DNA of 64,000 bases from Deltaproteobacteria bacterium (GTDB lineage Bacteria; Myxococcota; Kuafuiibacteriia; Kuafuiibacteriales; Kuafuiibacteriaceae), in NCBI GenBank assembly GCA_016703535.1, contig JADJBV010000001.1:1488001-1552000 (forward strand). Direction: 5' to 3'. The notes under the pieces are model-generated. The model was not told where the DNA came from and searched no databases. It saw only the letters and a program-made list of their open reading frames with translations. This document shows, in pieces, positions 1 through 8,690 of the stretch (positions within the stretch are counted from its first letter, which is position 1; each line of letters begins with the position of its first letter). Position numbers and translations under genes: made by a program.

Positions 1-1570
1 GGCGGAGCTCGCGCCCAAGTTGCCCGACCCTTTGCCCCCGGAATTGCGGGCCCGCCACGGTCTACCGCCCCTCGCCGAGGTCATCGGCCAGGCCCATCGG
101 CCGGCCAAACTCGACGGCTCGCACCAAAAGGCGGTGGAGCGGCGGTTGGTCTTCGACGAGCTCTTCTATTTGCAAGTTGCCTTGCTTTCGAAGCAGCGAA
201 GCATCGACCTGGTCCCGGGCGTGGCCCATCAGGTGCCCCCCGCTTGGGAGCAGGCCCAACACCAGGTCCTGCCCTTCACCCTGACGGGCGCTCAACGGCG
301 GGCCCTTTTGGAGATCGAGTCGGAGTTGGCGGCCCCCCGGCCGATGCACCGCTTGCTCCTCGGCGACGTGGGCTCGGGCAAAACCGCGGTCGCGTTTTTG
401 TCGGCGCTTTATGTCCAAAAGGCCGGCCGCCAGACCGCCCTGTTGGTGCCGACTGAAATTTTGGCGGCCCAACACCAAAAAAACGCCGAACGCCTCTTGG
501 CCGCCCAGGGCCTGCGGATCGCGCTGTTGACCGGGTCCACCAAAACCGCCGAACGGCGCAGCCTGTTGGCGCGTTTGGCCGCGGGGGAGATCGATCTGTT
601 GATCGGGACCCACGCCTTGCTCGAGCCGAACGTGGTCTTCCGAGATCTGGGCCTGGTGATCATCGACGAACAACACCGCTTCGGCGTGGAACAACGGGCG
701 ACCTTGATGAACAAACGTCAGCCCGAACGCCCCGACGTTTTGGTCATGACCGCCACGCCGATCCCTCGGACCTTGGCCTTGACCGCCTACGGCGATCTGC
801 GGGTGACGGTGATCGACGAACGCCCCGAGGGACGAGCCCCGACCACTACCCGGCTGTACGACGGGCGACGGATCGAAGAGGCCTATCAGGTGATCGAGGC
901 GGAGTTGGCCGCCGGTCGCCAGGCCTACGTCGTGTATCCTTTGGTGGAAACGTCGGAAAAACTTGACCTATCCGCGGCCACCGAAGCCAGGGCCGAGCTC
1001 GAGGAGCGTTTTGCGCCGCGGCGGGTGGGTTTGCTCCACGGCCGCTTGGCCCCCGAAGAGAAGGCCCAGGTGATGGCCGAGTTCGTGCGGGGTGAGCTGC
1101 CGATCCTGGTCTCGACCACGGTGATCGAGGTGGGCGTCGACGTGGAGAACGCCAGCGTGATGTTGGTGGCCGACGCGGATCGATTTGGCCTCAGCCAGAT
1201 CCACCAGCTCCGGGGGCGGGTGGGGCGGGGTCGTTTCCCTGGGCATTGCCTGTTGGTCAGCAGGAACCGCTCTCCCGAGGCCCGGGCGCGCCTCTTGGTC
1301 CTGCGGGACAGCGAAGACGGCTTTCAGATCGCCGAACAAGATCTGGCCCAACGAGGACCCGGAGAGATCTTGGGCACCCGGCAATCGGGGCTGCCCGATC
1401 TGGTGTTGGCGGATCTGGTCCGAGACGCGGGGGTGTTGGAGGTCGCCCGTCGGGCCGCCGAACAACTTTTGCTCCAAGATCCGGAGCTGGAGGCGCCGGC
1501 GCACCGGCCGATGCGGATCGAGCTGGAGCGGCGTTTTAGGGATCGAGCGGCGCTACTTCGGGTCGGATGA
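1..1570 (+). CDS. recG: ATP-dependent DNA helicase RecG (5' end missing)
   Basis: RecG is a superfamily 2 helicase that reverses stalled replication forks and branch-migrates Holliday junctions. The visible 522 codons are the C-terminal part; the open frame runs off the left edge (frame starts at base 2), so the wedge domain is mostly missing. Helicase motifs appear in order: Walker A GDVGSGKT near base 365, the DEQHRFGVEQR box near base 665, MTATPIPRTLA near base 745, and the motif V/VI block with STTVIEVGVD and QLRGRVGRG near 1110-1230. The order and the DEQH variant are specific to RecG rather than PriA or UvrB. The last 35 bases overlap the 3' end of the convergent PilZ-like gene. Confidence 0.97.
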   Translation, partial: AELAPKLPDPLPPELRARHGLPPLAEVIGQAHRPAKLDGSHQKAVERRLVFDELFYLQVALLSKQRSIDLVPGVAHQVPPAWEQAQHQVLPFTLTGAQRRALLEIESELAAPRPMHRLLLGDVGSGKTAVAFLSALYVQKAGRQTALLVPTEILAAQHQKNAERLLAAQGLRIALLTGSTKTAERRSLLARLAAGEIDLLIGTHALLEPNVVFRDLGLVIIDEQHRFGVEQRATLMNKRQPERPDVLVMTATPIPRTLALTAYGDLRVTVIDERPEGRAPTTTRLYDGRRIEEAYQVIEAELAAGRQAYVVYPLVETSEKLDLSAATEARAELEERFAPRRVGLLHGRLAPEEKAQVMAEFVRGELPILVSTTVIEVGVDVENASVMLVADADRFGLSQIHQLRGRVGRGRFPGHCLLVSRNRSPEARARLLVLRDSEDGFQIAEQDLAQRGPGEILGTRQSGLPDLVLADLVRDAGVLEVARRAAEQLLLQDPELEAPAHRPMRIELERRFRDRAALLRVG

Positions 1571-2498
1571 TCGCCGCGGGCGCTCGGGCCTCCACCCGCC
1601 GCTTCACCATCATTTGGGCCACGACCATCATCGCCACCACCGCCAGGCACAACACCACCACCGCCAAGACCTTCTTCTGAGTGGTCGGCGGCTCCTTGGT
1701 CTTTTCGGTCCGCTGCAGCGTGTAGAAGGTGAGGATGGTCCCGATCTGCTGCAGGTAGCCGTTGACCGCCAACAGGTCTGGCCGCCCCTGCTTCAGTTGG
1801 CGATAACGTTCGAGCGCAAACTCCAGCCGCTTCTGCCGGATGCACTCGTGGATGAACTCTTGATGGAGGGCGTCGTCCTCCAGCCGCGACTGGATCTGCT
1901 CCCAGCGGCGGGCCAAGACCCCCACCGTCTCTTCGCTGCTCTGGAAGGCCTTCAGCGCCGCTTCGTTGGTGCGGCGGATGGTAGCGGTCGGCGGAGTGGT
2001 GGTCGGCGTCCGGGCCAGGTCGATGAAGCTGGAGCGGAAGCGCCAAGAGTGGTCGTCGGTGACCAGTTGTACGCCCATGCCATACCCGGCGGCCCGGACG
2101 ACCCGGCCGGCGAAGGTCATGGACAGCCCACCCAACACCGACCAATCGACGAAGACCGGGGTGCCCACCGGGAGGGTGTCCTTCACCTTGACCCACATGC
2201 TGGTGACCGAGGCGATGGTCAGGCGGCCGACGGCCGGCGGTTGGATTGGGTCGGAGACCACGTGGACCCGGATGACGTTGGCCTCCAGCGAATAACGTTC
2301 GAAGCGCCGCGGTGGTTCTTCGGGTGAGGGTTCGGGCTCAGGAGCCGGTCCGAGATCAGCGGTCTCGGGATCTTCGACGATCTTGAGGCCCTCTTCGGTG
2401 ATCGAGAGGACCAGGTCGCCGGTCCATTTGATGTCCAGCCCGATGTCACTGTAGTAGGACTCCTGCCGGCCCTCCTGTTTCATCGCTGAACGCATCAT
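1536..2498 (-). CDS. PilZ-like domain protein with C-terminal membrane anchor
   Basis: Predicted 320 residues. The middle part has a PilZ-like beta-barrel pattern: a basic RRFERYSLE entry, TIASVTSMWVKV where the D/NxSxxG motif should be, and the closing GYGMGVQL. The c-di-GMP-binding residues are therefore only partly present, and binding is uncertain. A long helical region follows, then about 20 hydrophobic residues close to the C-terminus (VLAVVVLCLAVVAMMVV) and a short basic/acidic tail, suggesting a tail-anchored inner-membrane protein. The start is ambiguous (ATG at 2498, 2495 or 2483; no clear Shine-Dalgarno). It is divergent from the minor-pilin operon starting at 2587, so a role in pilus control is plausible but inferred. 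Its 3' end overlaps recG. Confidence 0.6.
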   Translation of the reverse strand: MMRSAMKQEGRQESYYSDIGLDIKWTGDLVLSITEEGLKIVEDPETADLGPAPEPEPSPEEPPRRFERYSLEANVIRVHVVSDPIQPPAVGRLTIASVTSMWVKVKDTLPVGTPVFVDWSVLGGLSMTFAGRVVRAAGYGMGVQLVTDDHSWRFRSSFIDLARTPTTTPPTATIRRTNEAALKAFQSSEETVGVLARRWEQIQSRLEDDALHQEFIHECIRQKRLEFALERYRQLKQGRPDLLAVNGYLQQIGTILTFYTLQRTEKTKEPPTTQKKVLAVVVLCLAVVAMMVVAQMMVKRRVEARAPAAIIRPEVAPLDP

Positions 2499-2586
2499 CG
2501 GCCAAACCGGAAGAAAGTGGAACTCCCGGGCAACTTCGGCGCTCGACCGCTCCAGGTTTGCGCAGAAGGGCCGAACGGACTGATCC

Positions 2587-3099
2587 GTGGGACCCGGACT
2601 TCGTTCAGCGCCCCGCTCCGGACGGCGCGGGCTCACCCTGGTGGAGTCGATGATCACCGCGGTGGTCCTCGGCATCGGGGTGATGGGCCTGGTGTCGTTG
2701 TACGGAACTGCCGGTCGGGGTGTGACCGTCTCCCGGGACCAGACCTCGGCCCTGGAGTTGGCTCGACAAAGGCTGGAGCGGCTCTCAACCGCCTCGGTCG
2801 ATGACCTGCCGGCCTGTGGCGGGCCCCCGAGCTGCCGCCAAAACCTCTCGACCTTCGCCAACCCCAAGGGCGCCGTCGGCACCTATCCTTGCACCCAATT
2901 CGTCGACGGCATGGACGGGACCGCCCCGGCGGTGGGCCAGGCCAGCGGTCGATTTCGGATCGACACCTCCATCGACGTGCCCTCTGGCAGCGCTCAGCAG
3001 GCCGGCGCCTTGGTGGTGACGGTCAGCGTGTGTTGGTCCGAAGACGGCCGAACCATCCGCCAGCTGGCCCTGGAGCGGATGTTGGTGCCGGAGGTCTGA
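2587..3099 (+). CDS. Type IV minor prepilin, PilV-like
   Basis: A 170-residue protein with a class III (prepilin) leader: a basic stretch, Gly, then LTLVESMITAVVLGIGVMG, with Glu at +5 of the mature protein as PilD-type peptidases require. The hydrophobic helix is followed by a small globular domain with paired cysteines (CGGPPSC, later C..C). It starts at GTG 2587. It is first in a run of three prepilin-like genes followed by a PilY1-like gene, the standard order of minor-pilin operons (pilV-W-X-Y1). Such pilins form the priming complex at the pilus tip. Assignment to PilV rather than GspI/PilE-like is by position and size. Confidence 0.8.
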   Translation: MGPGLRSAPRSGRRGLTLVESMITAVVLGIGVMGLVSLYGTAGRGVTVSRDQTSALELARQRLERLSTASVDDLPACGGPPSCRQNLSTFANPKGAVGTYPCTQFVDGMDGTAPAVGQASGRFRIDTSIDVPSGSAQQAGALVVTVSVCWSEDGRTIRQLALERMLVPEV

Positions 3100-3101
3100 C
3101 G

Positions 3102-4148
3102 ATGCGACGCCGTGGCTTCACCCTGGTCGAGCTCCTGGTGAGCGTGGCGATCGGCGCCTTTTTGGTGGGCGTCGCCGTCTCCTTCGGCAGCGATCACACC
3201 CGGGCCTTGGGGCTCACCACCCGCCGCCTCGAGACCTACGAGTCGGGACGCCTGGCCGTCGAGGTGATGGCCTTCGACGCTCGCCAAGCCGGCTACGGCG
3301 TGGGTTATCAACCGGACGGCGCTTTCAGCGGTTTGGTGCGGGGTCCCTTCACGTTGCCGGCGGGGGGCCAGTTCGAGGCCAACGACAACTCGGTGGCCTT
3401 GGCCTGGGGCAACAGCCTCAGCGACGACGTCTCCTTCCGCTTCGCGACCGGCGACACCCGGACCATCGCCCACTACACGACCGGCTTCGGCCAGATCTGC
3501 GCGGGAGGCAAGTTCACCCTCGGCGATCGGGTGGTGTTGCTCAGCCGAGAAGGTTTCCACGCTCAGACCGTCACCCTCGGCAACGTGACCCCGGCCGCCT
3601 GCGTCGATGGCACCTGCCTCGGCGGTTGCGTAGCCTTGGCCTTCGCCGACGATCCCGCCTGGGTCTCGGACGCCGAGGCTCGAACCGTCAACTACGTGGA
3701 CGGGGAGTTGAGCGGCGGATACCAACAGGTCGTCTACTTCGTGACGGCCAACGCCGAAGGCTTGGGTGAACTCCGAAGAGCCAGCCTCAGCGATCCCACC
3801 CCCTGCGCCGATCGCAACAACAACTGCGGCGGTGTGGTGGCCACCGGGGTGGAGAGCCTGCAGCTGGCGGTGAGCCAATGGGACCCCGAGGCCGGGACCT
3901 GGGTCGATCAAACCGCAGCCGCAGCGATCACCGATCGCCGCCGGATCCGCATTGATCTTGAGCTGGTGGTTCGAGGCAACCCCGAGCCATCGGGGGGGAT
4001 CGAACCCAGCCCTGTGGAGCTGCAGCTGGTGCCCGGGCGTTGTGTCCCTGGGCCAACCTGCGTGATCACGACGCCGGATCGGGCGGTGCGACACGCCGTG
4101 CGGACCAGCGTCGAGATCCGCAACTCCGGCCGGCTCCGGATCGAGTGA
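3102..4148 (+). CDS. Type IV minor prepilin, PilW-like
   Basis: A 348-residue prepilin starting at ATG 3102, two bases after the previous stop. The leader is very short (MRRRG) and is cut before FTLVELLVSVAIGAFLVG; Glu5 is present. The long C-terminal domain with several Cys (QICAG, ACVDGTCLGGCV, CADRNNNCGG, CVPGPTC) and the size match PilW-family minor pilins. A second ATG further upstream in the same frame (2889) is rejected because it would bury the prepilin leader. Translation is probably coupled to the upstream pilin. Expected role: minor-pilin priming complex that promotes pilus assembly with PilV, PilX and PilY1. Confidence 0.8.
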   Translation: MRRRGFTLVELLVSVAIGAFLVGVAVSFGSDHTRALGLTTRRLETYESGRLAVEVMAFDARQAGYGVGYQPDGAFSGLVRGPFTLPAGGQFEANDNSVALAWGNSLSDDVSFRFATGDTRTIAHYTTGFGQICAGGKFTLGDRVVLLSREGFHAQTVTLGNVTPAACVDGTCLGGCVALAFADDPAWVSDAEARTVNYVDGELSGGYQQVVYFVTANAEGLGELRRASLSDPTPCADRNNNCGGVVATGVESLQLAVSQWDPEAGTWVDQTAAAAITDRRRIRIDLELVVRGNPEPSGGIEPSPVELQLVPGRCVPGPTCVITTPDRAVRHAVRTSVEIRNSGRLRIE

Positions 4149-4155
4149 GGTGAAC

Positions 4156-4653
4156 ATGCGACGACCCCATCCCCAAGCCGGCTTCGCGCTCCTCACCGTG
4201 GTGATGTTGGTGGCGGTCTTCACCATCTCAGCCCTGGTGGTGCTCGATCTGATCAACAGCGACCTGCGCAACCTCGGCGTGCAACATCGCGCCGAAGAGG
4301 CCCGGGTCACCGCAGAAGGTGGCTTGATGGAGGTGCTCAACGACCACAACACCATGGAGTCGTTGCCCACCTTGTCGACGCCGGATCTCAAGGCCACCTA
4401 CACCGTCGACGCCAACAGCAACTTCGCCGGAACCAGCCTCTTCAGGGGCACCGGCCAATACACCGCCGATTTCCAGCTGGTCCGAGTGGCGCCGCTCCTC
4501 GAGAGCTCCCACAACGTGGTGCGGGCGGTGGTCTACGAGGTCAACGTCGAGTCCCAGATGGAGAGTGGTTCTTCGGCCCGGGTCCAGGCCGAAGTTTATC
4601 GGGTCGTCGCCAGCAAGGCCGGTGTCGTTCAACCCCGGATGCACGCGCGCTGA
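4156..4653 (+). CDS. Type IV pilus minor pilin, PilX-like
   Basis: Predicted 165 residues. The N-terminus (MRRPHPQAGFALLTVVMLV) has the PilX-type leader in which the Glu5 of ordinary pilins is missing, as is known for PilX/GspK-like tip pilins. An ATG at 4156 is preferred over the in-frame GTG at 4150, because GAGGTG lies just upstream and the basic leader then has the usual length. A hydrophobic helix and a mixed alpha/beta domain follow. It sits eight bases after the PilW-like gene and ten bases before the PilY1-like gene, so the four are one operon. Confidence 0.75.
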   Translation: MRRPHPQAGFALLTVVMLVAVFTISALVVLDLINSDLRNLGVQHRAEEARVTAEGGLMEVLNDHNTMESLPTLSTPDLKATYTVDANSNFAGTSLFRGTGQYTADFQLVRVAPLLESSHNVVRAVVYEVNVESQMESGSSARVQAEVYRVVASKAGVVQPRMHAR

Positions 4654-4663
4654 AGGAGTGCCC

Positions 4664-7600
4664 ATGTTGAGCAGTGCCGTTTTGACCCTCTTGACCGCCG
4701 CGTACCCTGACGCGCTGGATCACCTCCGCGCCGGCGATGTGGTGCCGCAGGTTGCCTTACTCCTCGACCGATCGTGTTCGATGGGCGAAGCGGGGCCTAC
4801 CTCCAACTGCAGCTGGTTCGCCAACATCTACAACTCGGGGAGTTTGGCCTTCAACAAGAACGAACAGCTGAAGGCGGTGTTGACCGGCTGCGTGACCTCC
4901 ACCGACGGCATCCTCGACACCTGGGCCGATCGGGTGAACTTCTCGATGTACGAGTTCGGCTCGGGCACCACCATGCGGGCCGCCTTTGGGTCGACCTTGC
5001 CCCAGCTGGAGGCGGCCGCTTTGGCGTTGCCGGTGACGGGCTCGACCTACATGAGCCAGGGCCTGAGGGACACCGGCGTCTACTTCAACACCTACTTCAA
5101 CGACAGCAACACCAAAGACTGCCGGCCCAACTTCATCGTCATGTTGAGCGACGGCAACCCCAACGGCGGCAGCGCCACCTTCAACCATGAGTGCACCGCG
5201 CCGGTGGAGAGCAAGACCGTCTCCTCCAGCCAACCGTGGTTTGGGTCCGACTATCTGTTCCGCCACCCGGACGTGCTCTGCAGCGTCACCGGCCAGCAGA
5301 ACATCCGCACCTACACCATCGGTTTGGGCGCCCCGGGGTCCTTCAACCCGGCCAACCTGCAGAACATCGCCGACTACGGGGGCGGCGAATATTATTACGC
5401 CTCCGACTCGGCGGAGTTGAGCTCGGCCTTCACCAACATCATCGGCACCATCGTCAGCAAAAGTGCCCTGTTCTTCGCGCCGATCGCCATCCAGACCGAG
5501 TCGATGTTCGCCGAAAACTGGGCCTACACCGCCTCTTTCAAGCCTCAGTCGGGGGGGCCTTGGCGGGGCACGGTGAAGAAGTACTGTGTGGTGCCCCCCG
5601 TCAAGAACGACGGCAGCTACGACACCAGCGTCACCACCTGCCTCTTCGCCTCTCCGGATGGCAAGAAGCTCGAGACCAACCCCAGCGCCGAAGACCAGTA
5701 CACCGGCATCGCCTCTTTGGCGGCCGACATCGGCGGCGCCGGTGAGGTGATCTTGGATCAGCTGGGGACCACCGCGGGTGGGCCTCCGGTCGCGCCTTAT
5801 TGGGGCCACCGCAAGTTGTACACCTGGCGGGAGGGCACCGCCGCCTACGTGCCGGTGACCCCGACCGACCTGACCGCCGAGGACACCTGGACCAACGGCT
5901 GCCAACACGCCAAGTTGATCAACTTCCTGCACGGCTACACCTTCGACGCCGACTGCGACACCGGCGATCCGATCGCCGCCGCCAGCTGGCCCTTGGGCGA
6001 TCCGGTTGGTTTTTCACCGGTGCTCCTGAAGTACGGCGCCTGCCACGACGCCAGCGGCAACGCGATCGCCGGCCGCTGTTATGTGGTCAGCGGCATGAAC
6101 GACGGCATCCTGCACATCCTGGACGCCGCCACCGGCGTCGAGACCAGCGGCGTGATCCCCGCCGAGCTCTGGAAGCCCGGCGACGTGCCGCGGAGCATCC
6201 TGCGCGACATCTTCGATCAGCCGGGCCTCAGCTTCACCCACCGCTACTACGTGGACGGCGACGCGCGTCTCTTTCACGCCGACACCAACGCCGACGGCAT
6301 CATCCAATCCACCGAAACCGCCTCCTTGATCTTTGGCCTGGGCCGCGGCGGTCGGGCCTACTACCTGCTCCCGGTCAACAAGCTCAGCGGTGGCGTCGTG
6401 TCCGCCGCCAACAACCCGATCGCGCCCCTTTTGCCGACGGCCGGCACCCCCTTTGACCAGTTCGGCGACACCTGGGCCGCGCCGTGGCTCGGGATGATCG
6501 AGGAGGCCGGCGTCAGCCGCCCGGTGGCGGTTTTTGGCTCGGGTCACCTGCCGGACCTCGACTTCGTGGCTGAACCTTCGGGCGGCGGTGGCGGCGGTGG
6601 CGGCGGGGGCGGCGGTGCCCCTCCGGCGGTGGACCTCGGCCTGGCCCAAGACGGCCTCTGCAACGGCAGCAACGGCTTGGCCGATCAAAACGGCTACCCC
6701 ACGACCTGGTGTGACGGCGCTTGGTTCAGCGGCTGCAAAGGCACGGCCTCCAAACCTTGCTACGATTCGACTGGTACCCCCCTCGATCTCGCCTCGCCCC
6801 CTCTTCAATACAACGACGGGGTCTACACCACCGCGGCCCTCCGGCTCTACTTCAAGGACTTCGATCTCGGTTCGGGCGACAAGCTTCGGCTCGAGGACTC
6901 TCAGGGCAACCTGATCGCGACCTACACCGGCACCTCCCTCAAGAAGAAGTGGACCGACTGGGTCTACGACGAAAAGGTGGTGTTGCGCCTGGTCACCAAC
7001 GGCGTCGACAGCAAAAACCTCGGCTACCGCCTGGAGAAGGTCCAGTGGGTGCCCGGTGTCCCGGTGTTGGGCGGTGGTGGCGGGGGCGGCACCGGTCCTG
7101 CCCCTGACCCGGACTTCGACCTGGGCGTCGATCACCATCCGTCCCTGTACTTCCTGGATCTCGATCGCTGGAACGGCGCGACCCAGACGGGCTTCGCCGC
7201 CGCGGTCACCGGGGATGGCTTGTTCCATCGCTTCACCAACGAGTGTACCTCCGCCGAGGGGACTCGTTGCTCCGACGCCGATGACTTCCCGGATCTGGCC
7301 AACTTTGTTTGCCCGATCAGCGCCGAGATCTCCGGCTACACCGAAGGTGGCGTGGCCCGAGCCTTTTACTTCGGCGACGAGTGCGCCCAGATCTGGAAAT
7401 CCTGGCAAGACACCACCACCGGCAAGTGGAAGATCCGCCGGTTGATCAACCTCAACAACGGCAAGGTCGCGGTCAACAAAGACCACCGCAAGATCTTCCG
7501 ACGTTTGGATCTGGTGTTGTCCGGGTGCCCAGGCCGGGAGGTCGTCGGCGTCTACTTCGGCACCGGTGACATCCAACGGCCGACCGCCAAAGATGAGCTC

Positions 7601-8128
7601 ACCGATCCCGCCGCCACCGACGGCAAAGATCTGCTCGGCGTCCTCTGGGACTACTCGGGCTTGCCGTCGGGCTTGACCGATCAAGACCTGGCCGACGTGA
7701 CCACCGACGATCAGCTGGAGGCGGCCCAGATCTGGGCCAGCGGTAAGTTCGGCTGGCGTTACCACCTGAAGGCCAACGAACGGATGTTGCGTGACCCACT
7801 GGTCTTCGATCGGGTCGCCTACTTCAAGACCTACGAACCCACCAACTTGGCCGGTGAGTGTGGGGGTGGTTCGGGCGTCGATCGGATCTACGCCTTGGAG
7901 AGCTGCAGCGCCGCCGCGGAGATCGACCTCAACGGCAACGGCACCCGCTCCATCGACGAACGCCAGGTGTGGAACGGCGAAACTGAAATCGGCGGTGGCC
8001 TCTTCTTCTTCACGCCCAAGGACAGCCCGGTGTTGGTCAGCCACGCCGACATCACCAAAAAGCAGGACGCGAGCTTGAACACCCGCAGTCATCGACGCCC
8101 CAAGTTGTTCTTGTGGCGGGAGAAGTGA
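4664..8128 (+). CDS. pilY1: PilY1-like pilus tip protein with VWA domain and inserted CUB-like domain
   Basis: Predicted 1154 residues from ATG 4664, with AAGGAG seven bases upstream. A short hydrophobic N-terminus (LSSAVLTLLTAAYPDA) may act as a signal peptide. A VWA domain follows, with the MIDAS motif DRSCS near residue 36 and LSDGNPNGG near residue 163. The C-terminal half resembles the PilY1 beta-propeller, with VVSGMNDGILHILDAATG and Ca-loop-like segments DTNADGIIQ and DLNGNGTRS. A module of about 150 residues (near 652-802) is bracketed by runs of 12 and 7 glycines and looks CUB-like (ALRLYFKDFDLGSGDKLRL). PilY1 proteins sit at the type IV pilus tip and act in adhesion and pilus priming. 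The poly-Gly-flanked insertion is unusual. Confidence 0.85.
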   Translation: MLSSAVLTLLTAAYPDALDHLRAGDVVPQVALLLDRSCSMGEAGPTSNCSWFANIYNSGSLAFNKNEQLKAVLTGCVTSTDGILDTWADRVNFSMYEFGSGTTMRAAFGSTLPQLEAAALALPVTGSTYMSQGLRDTGVYFNTYFNDSNTKDCRPNFIVMLSDGNPNGGSATFNHECTAPVESKTVSSSQPWFGSDYLFRHPDVLCSVTGQQNIRTYTIGLGAPGSFNPANLQNIADYGGGEYYYASDSAELSSAFTNIIGTIVSKSALFFAPIAIQTESMFAENWAYTASFKPQSGGPWRGTVKKYCVVPPVKNDGSYDTSVTTCLFASPDGKKLETNPSAEDQYTGIASLAADIGGAGEVILDQLGTTAGGPPVAPYWGHRKLYTWREGTAAYVPVTPTDLTAEDTWTNGCQHAKLINFLHGYTFDADCDTGDPIAAASWPLGDPVGFSPVLLKYGACHDASGNAIAGRCYVVSGMNDGILHILDAATGVETSGVIPAELWKPGDVPRSILRDIFDQPGLSFTHRYYVDGDARLFHADTNADGIIQSTETASLIFGLGRGGRAYYLLPVNKLSGGVVSAANNPIAPLLPTAGTPFDQFGDTWAAPWLGMIEEAGVSRPVAVFGSGHLPDLDFVAEPSGGGGGGGGGGGGAPPAVDLGLAQDGLCNGSNGLADQNGYPTTWCDGAWFSGCKGTASKPCYDSTGTPLDLASPPLQYNDGVYTTAALRLYFKDFDLGSGDKLRLEDSQGNLIATYTGTSLKKKWTDWVYDEKVVLRLVTNGVDSKNLGYRLEKVQWVPGVPVLGGGGGGGTGPAPDPDFDLGVDHHPSLYFLDLDRWNGATQTGFAAAVTGDGLFHRFTNECTSAEGTRCSDADDFPDLANFVCPISAEISGYTEGGVARAFYFGDECAQIWKSWQDTTTGKWKIRRLINLNNGKVAVNKDHRKIFRRLDLVLSGCPGREVVGVYFGTGDIQRPTAKDELTDPAATDGKDLLGVLWDYSGLPSGLTDQDLADVTTDDQLEAAQIWASGKFGWRYHLKANERMLRDPLVFDRVAYFKTYEPTNLAGECGGGSGVDRIYALESCSAAAEIDLNGNGTRSIDERQVWNGETEIGGGLFFFTPKDSPVLVSHADITKKQDASLNTRSHRRPKLFLWREK

Positions 8129-8136
8129 GGTTCACC

Positions 8137-8649
8137 GTGAAGAAGCTCTTGACCTTGCTCTTGTGCACCGTGGCCTCCAACGCGGCGGCGGCCCCCGAAC
8201 CCCGGCCCGGCTACGGCGCCCCGGAGAACCTGCGGGCCCGTTATGATCTCCGGCGCGCCCAGGCCAAAAAACCGCCCCGTTCCCAGCCCCAAACCCGCGC
8301 CGAAAGCGGCGCTGAACCCTTGATGGCCACCGGGCGCCTGGAGCAGATGCTGGACGCCGCGGTCTTGTTGTCGGTGCCGGTGAGCCCCGAACAACAGGAG
8401 GTCCTGCGGGCCCAGGGCTTCACGAAGGTCACCAAGGTTGAGGAGGTCGCCGCCTCCACCCTGTTCGGCGATCGGGCCTACCTCCGTTATCGCCTAGGGC
8501 CCACCAAAGAGGCCTGTCCGGCCTGCGAAGAGGGCCTGCTCGGGCCCGAGGAGGAGCGGCTGCTGTCGCGGGTCGGCCAGGAGGTCCGCCTGGTGTTGAA
8601 CCGGGACCAACAGGGCCTGCTTTTGGTCACGGCCGTGGATCGCTCCTAA
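8137..8649 (+). CDS. Exported protein of unknown function, last gene of the pilin operon
   Basis: Predicted 170 residues from GTG 8137, with GTGAGG six bases upstream; the start lies eight bases after the pilY1 stop. It has a clear Sec signal peptide (MKKLLTLLLCTVASNAAA, cut near AAAAP). The mature protein has an arginine- and proline-rich N-terminal part and one CPAC motif near residue 128. No family was recognised. The position directly after pilY1 and co-transcription suggest a pilus-related periplasmic or outer-membrane factor, which is inference only. Confidence 0.7.
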   Translation: MKKLLTLLLCTVASNAAAAPEPRPGYGAPENLRARYDLRRAQAKKPPRSQPQTRAESGAEPLMATGRLEQMLDAAVLLSVPVSPEQQEVLRAQGFTKVTKVEEVAASTLFGDRAYLRYRLGPTKEACPACEEGLLGPEEERLLSRVGQEVRLVLNRDQQGLLLVTAVDRS

Positions 8650-8690
8650 GAGGGTGACCCGCCGGCCGAGCCGAGCTAACCTGCCGCCCG

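Noticed and set aside
1185..2327. Plus-strand frame overlapping recG and the PilZ-like gene
   Set aside because: Different frame from recG and antisense to the PilZ-like gene; the protein has no plausible domain.
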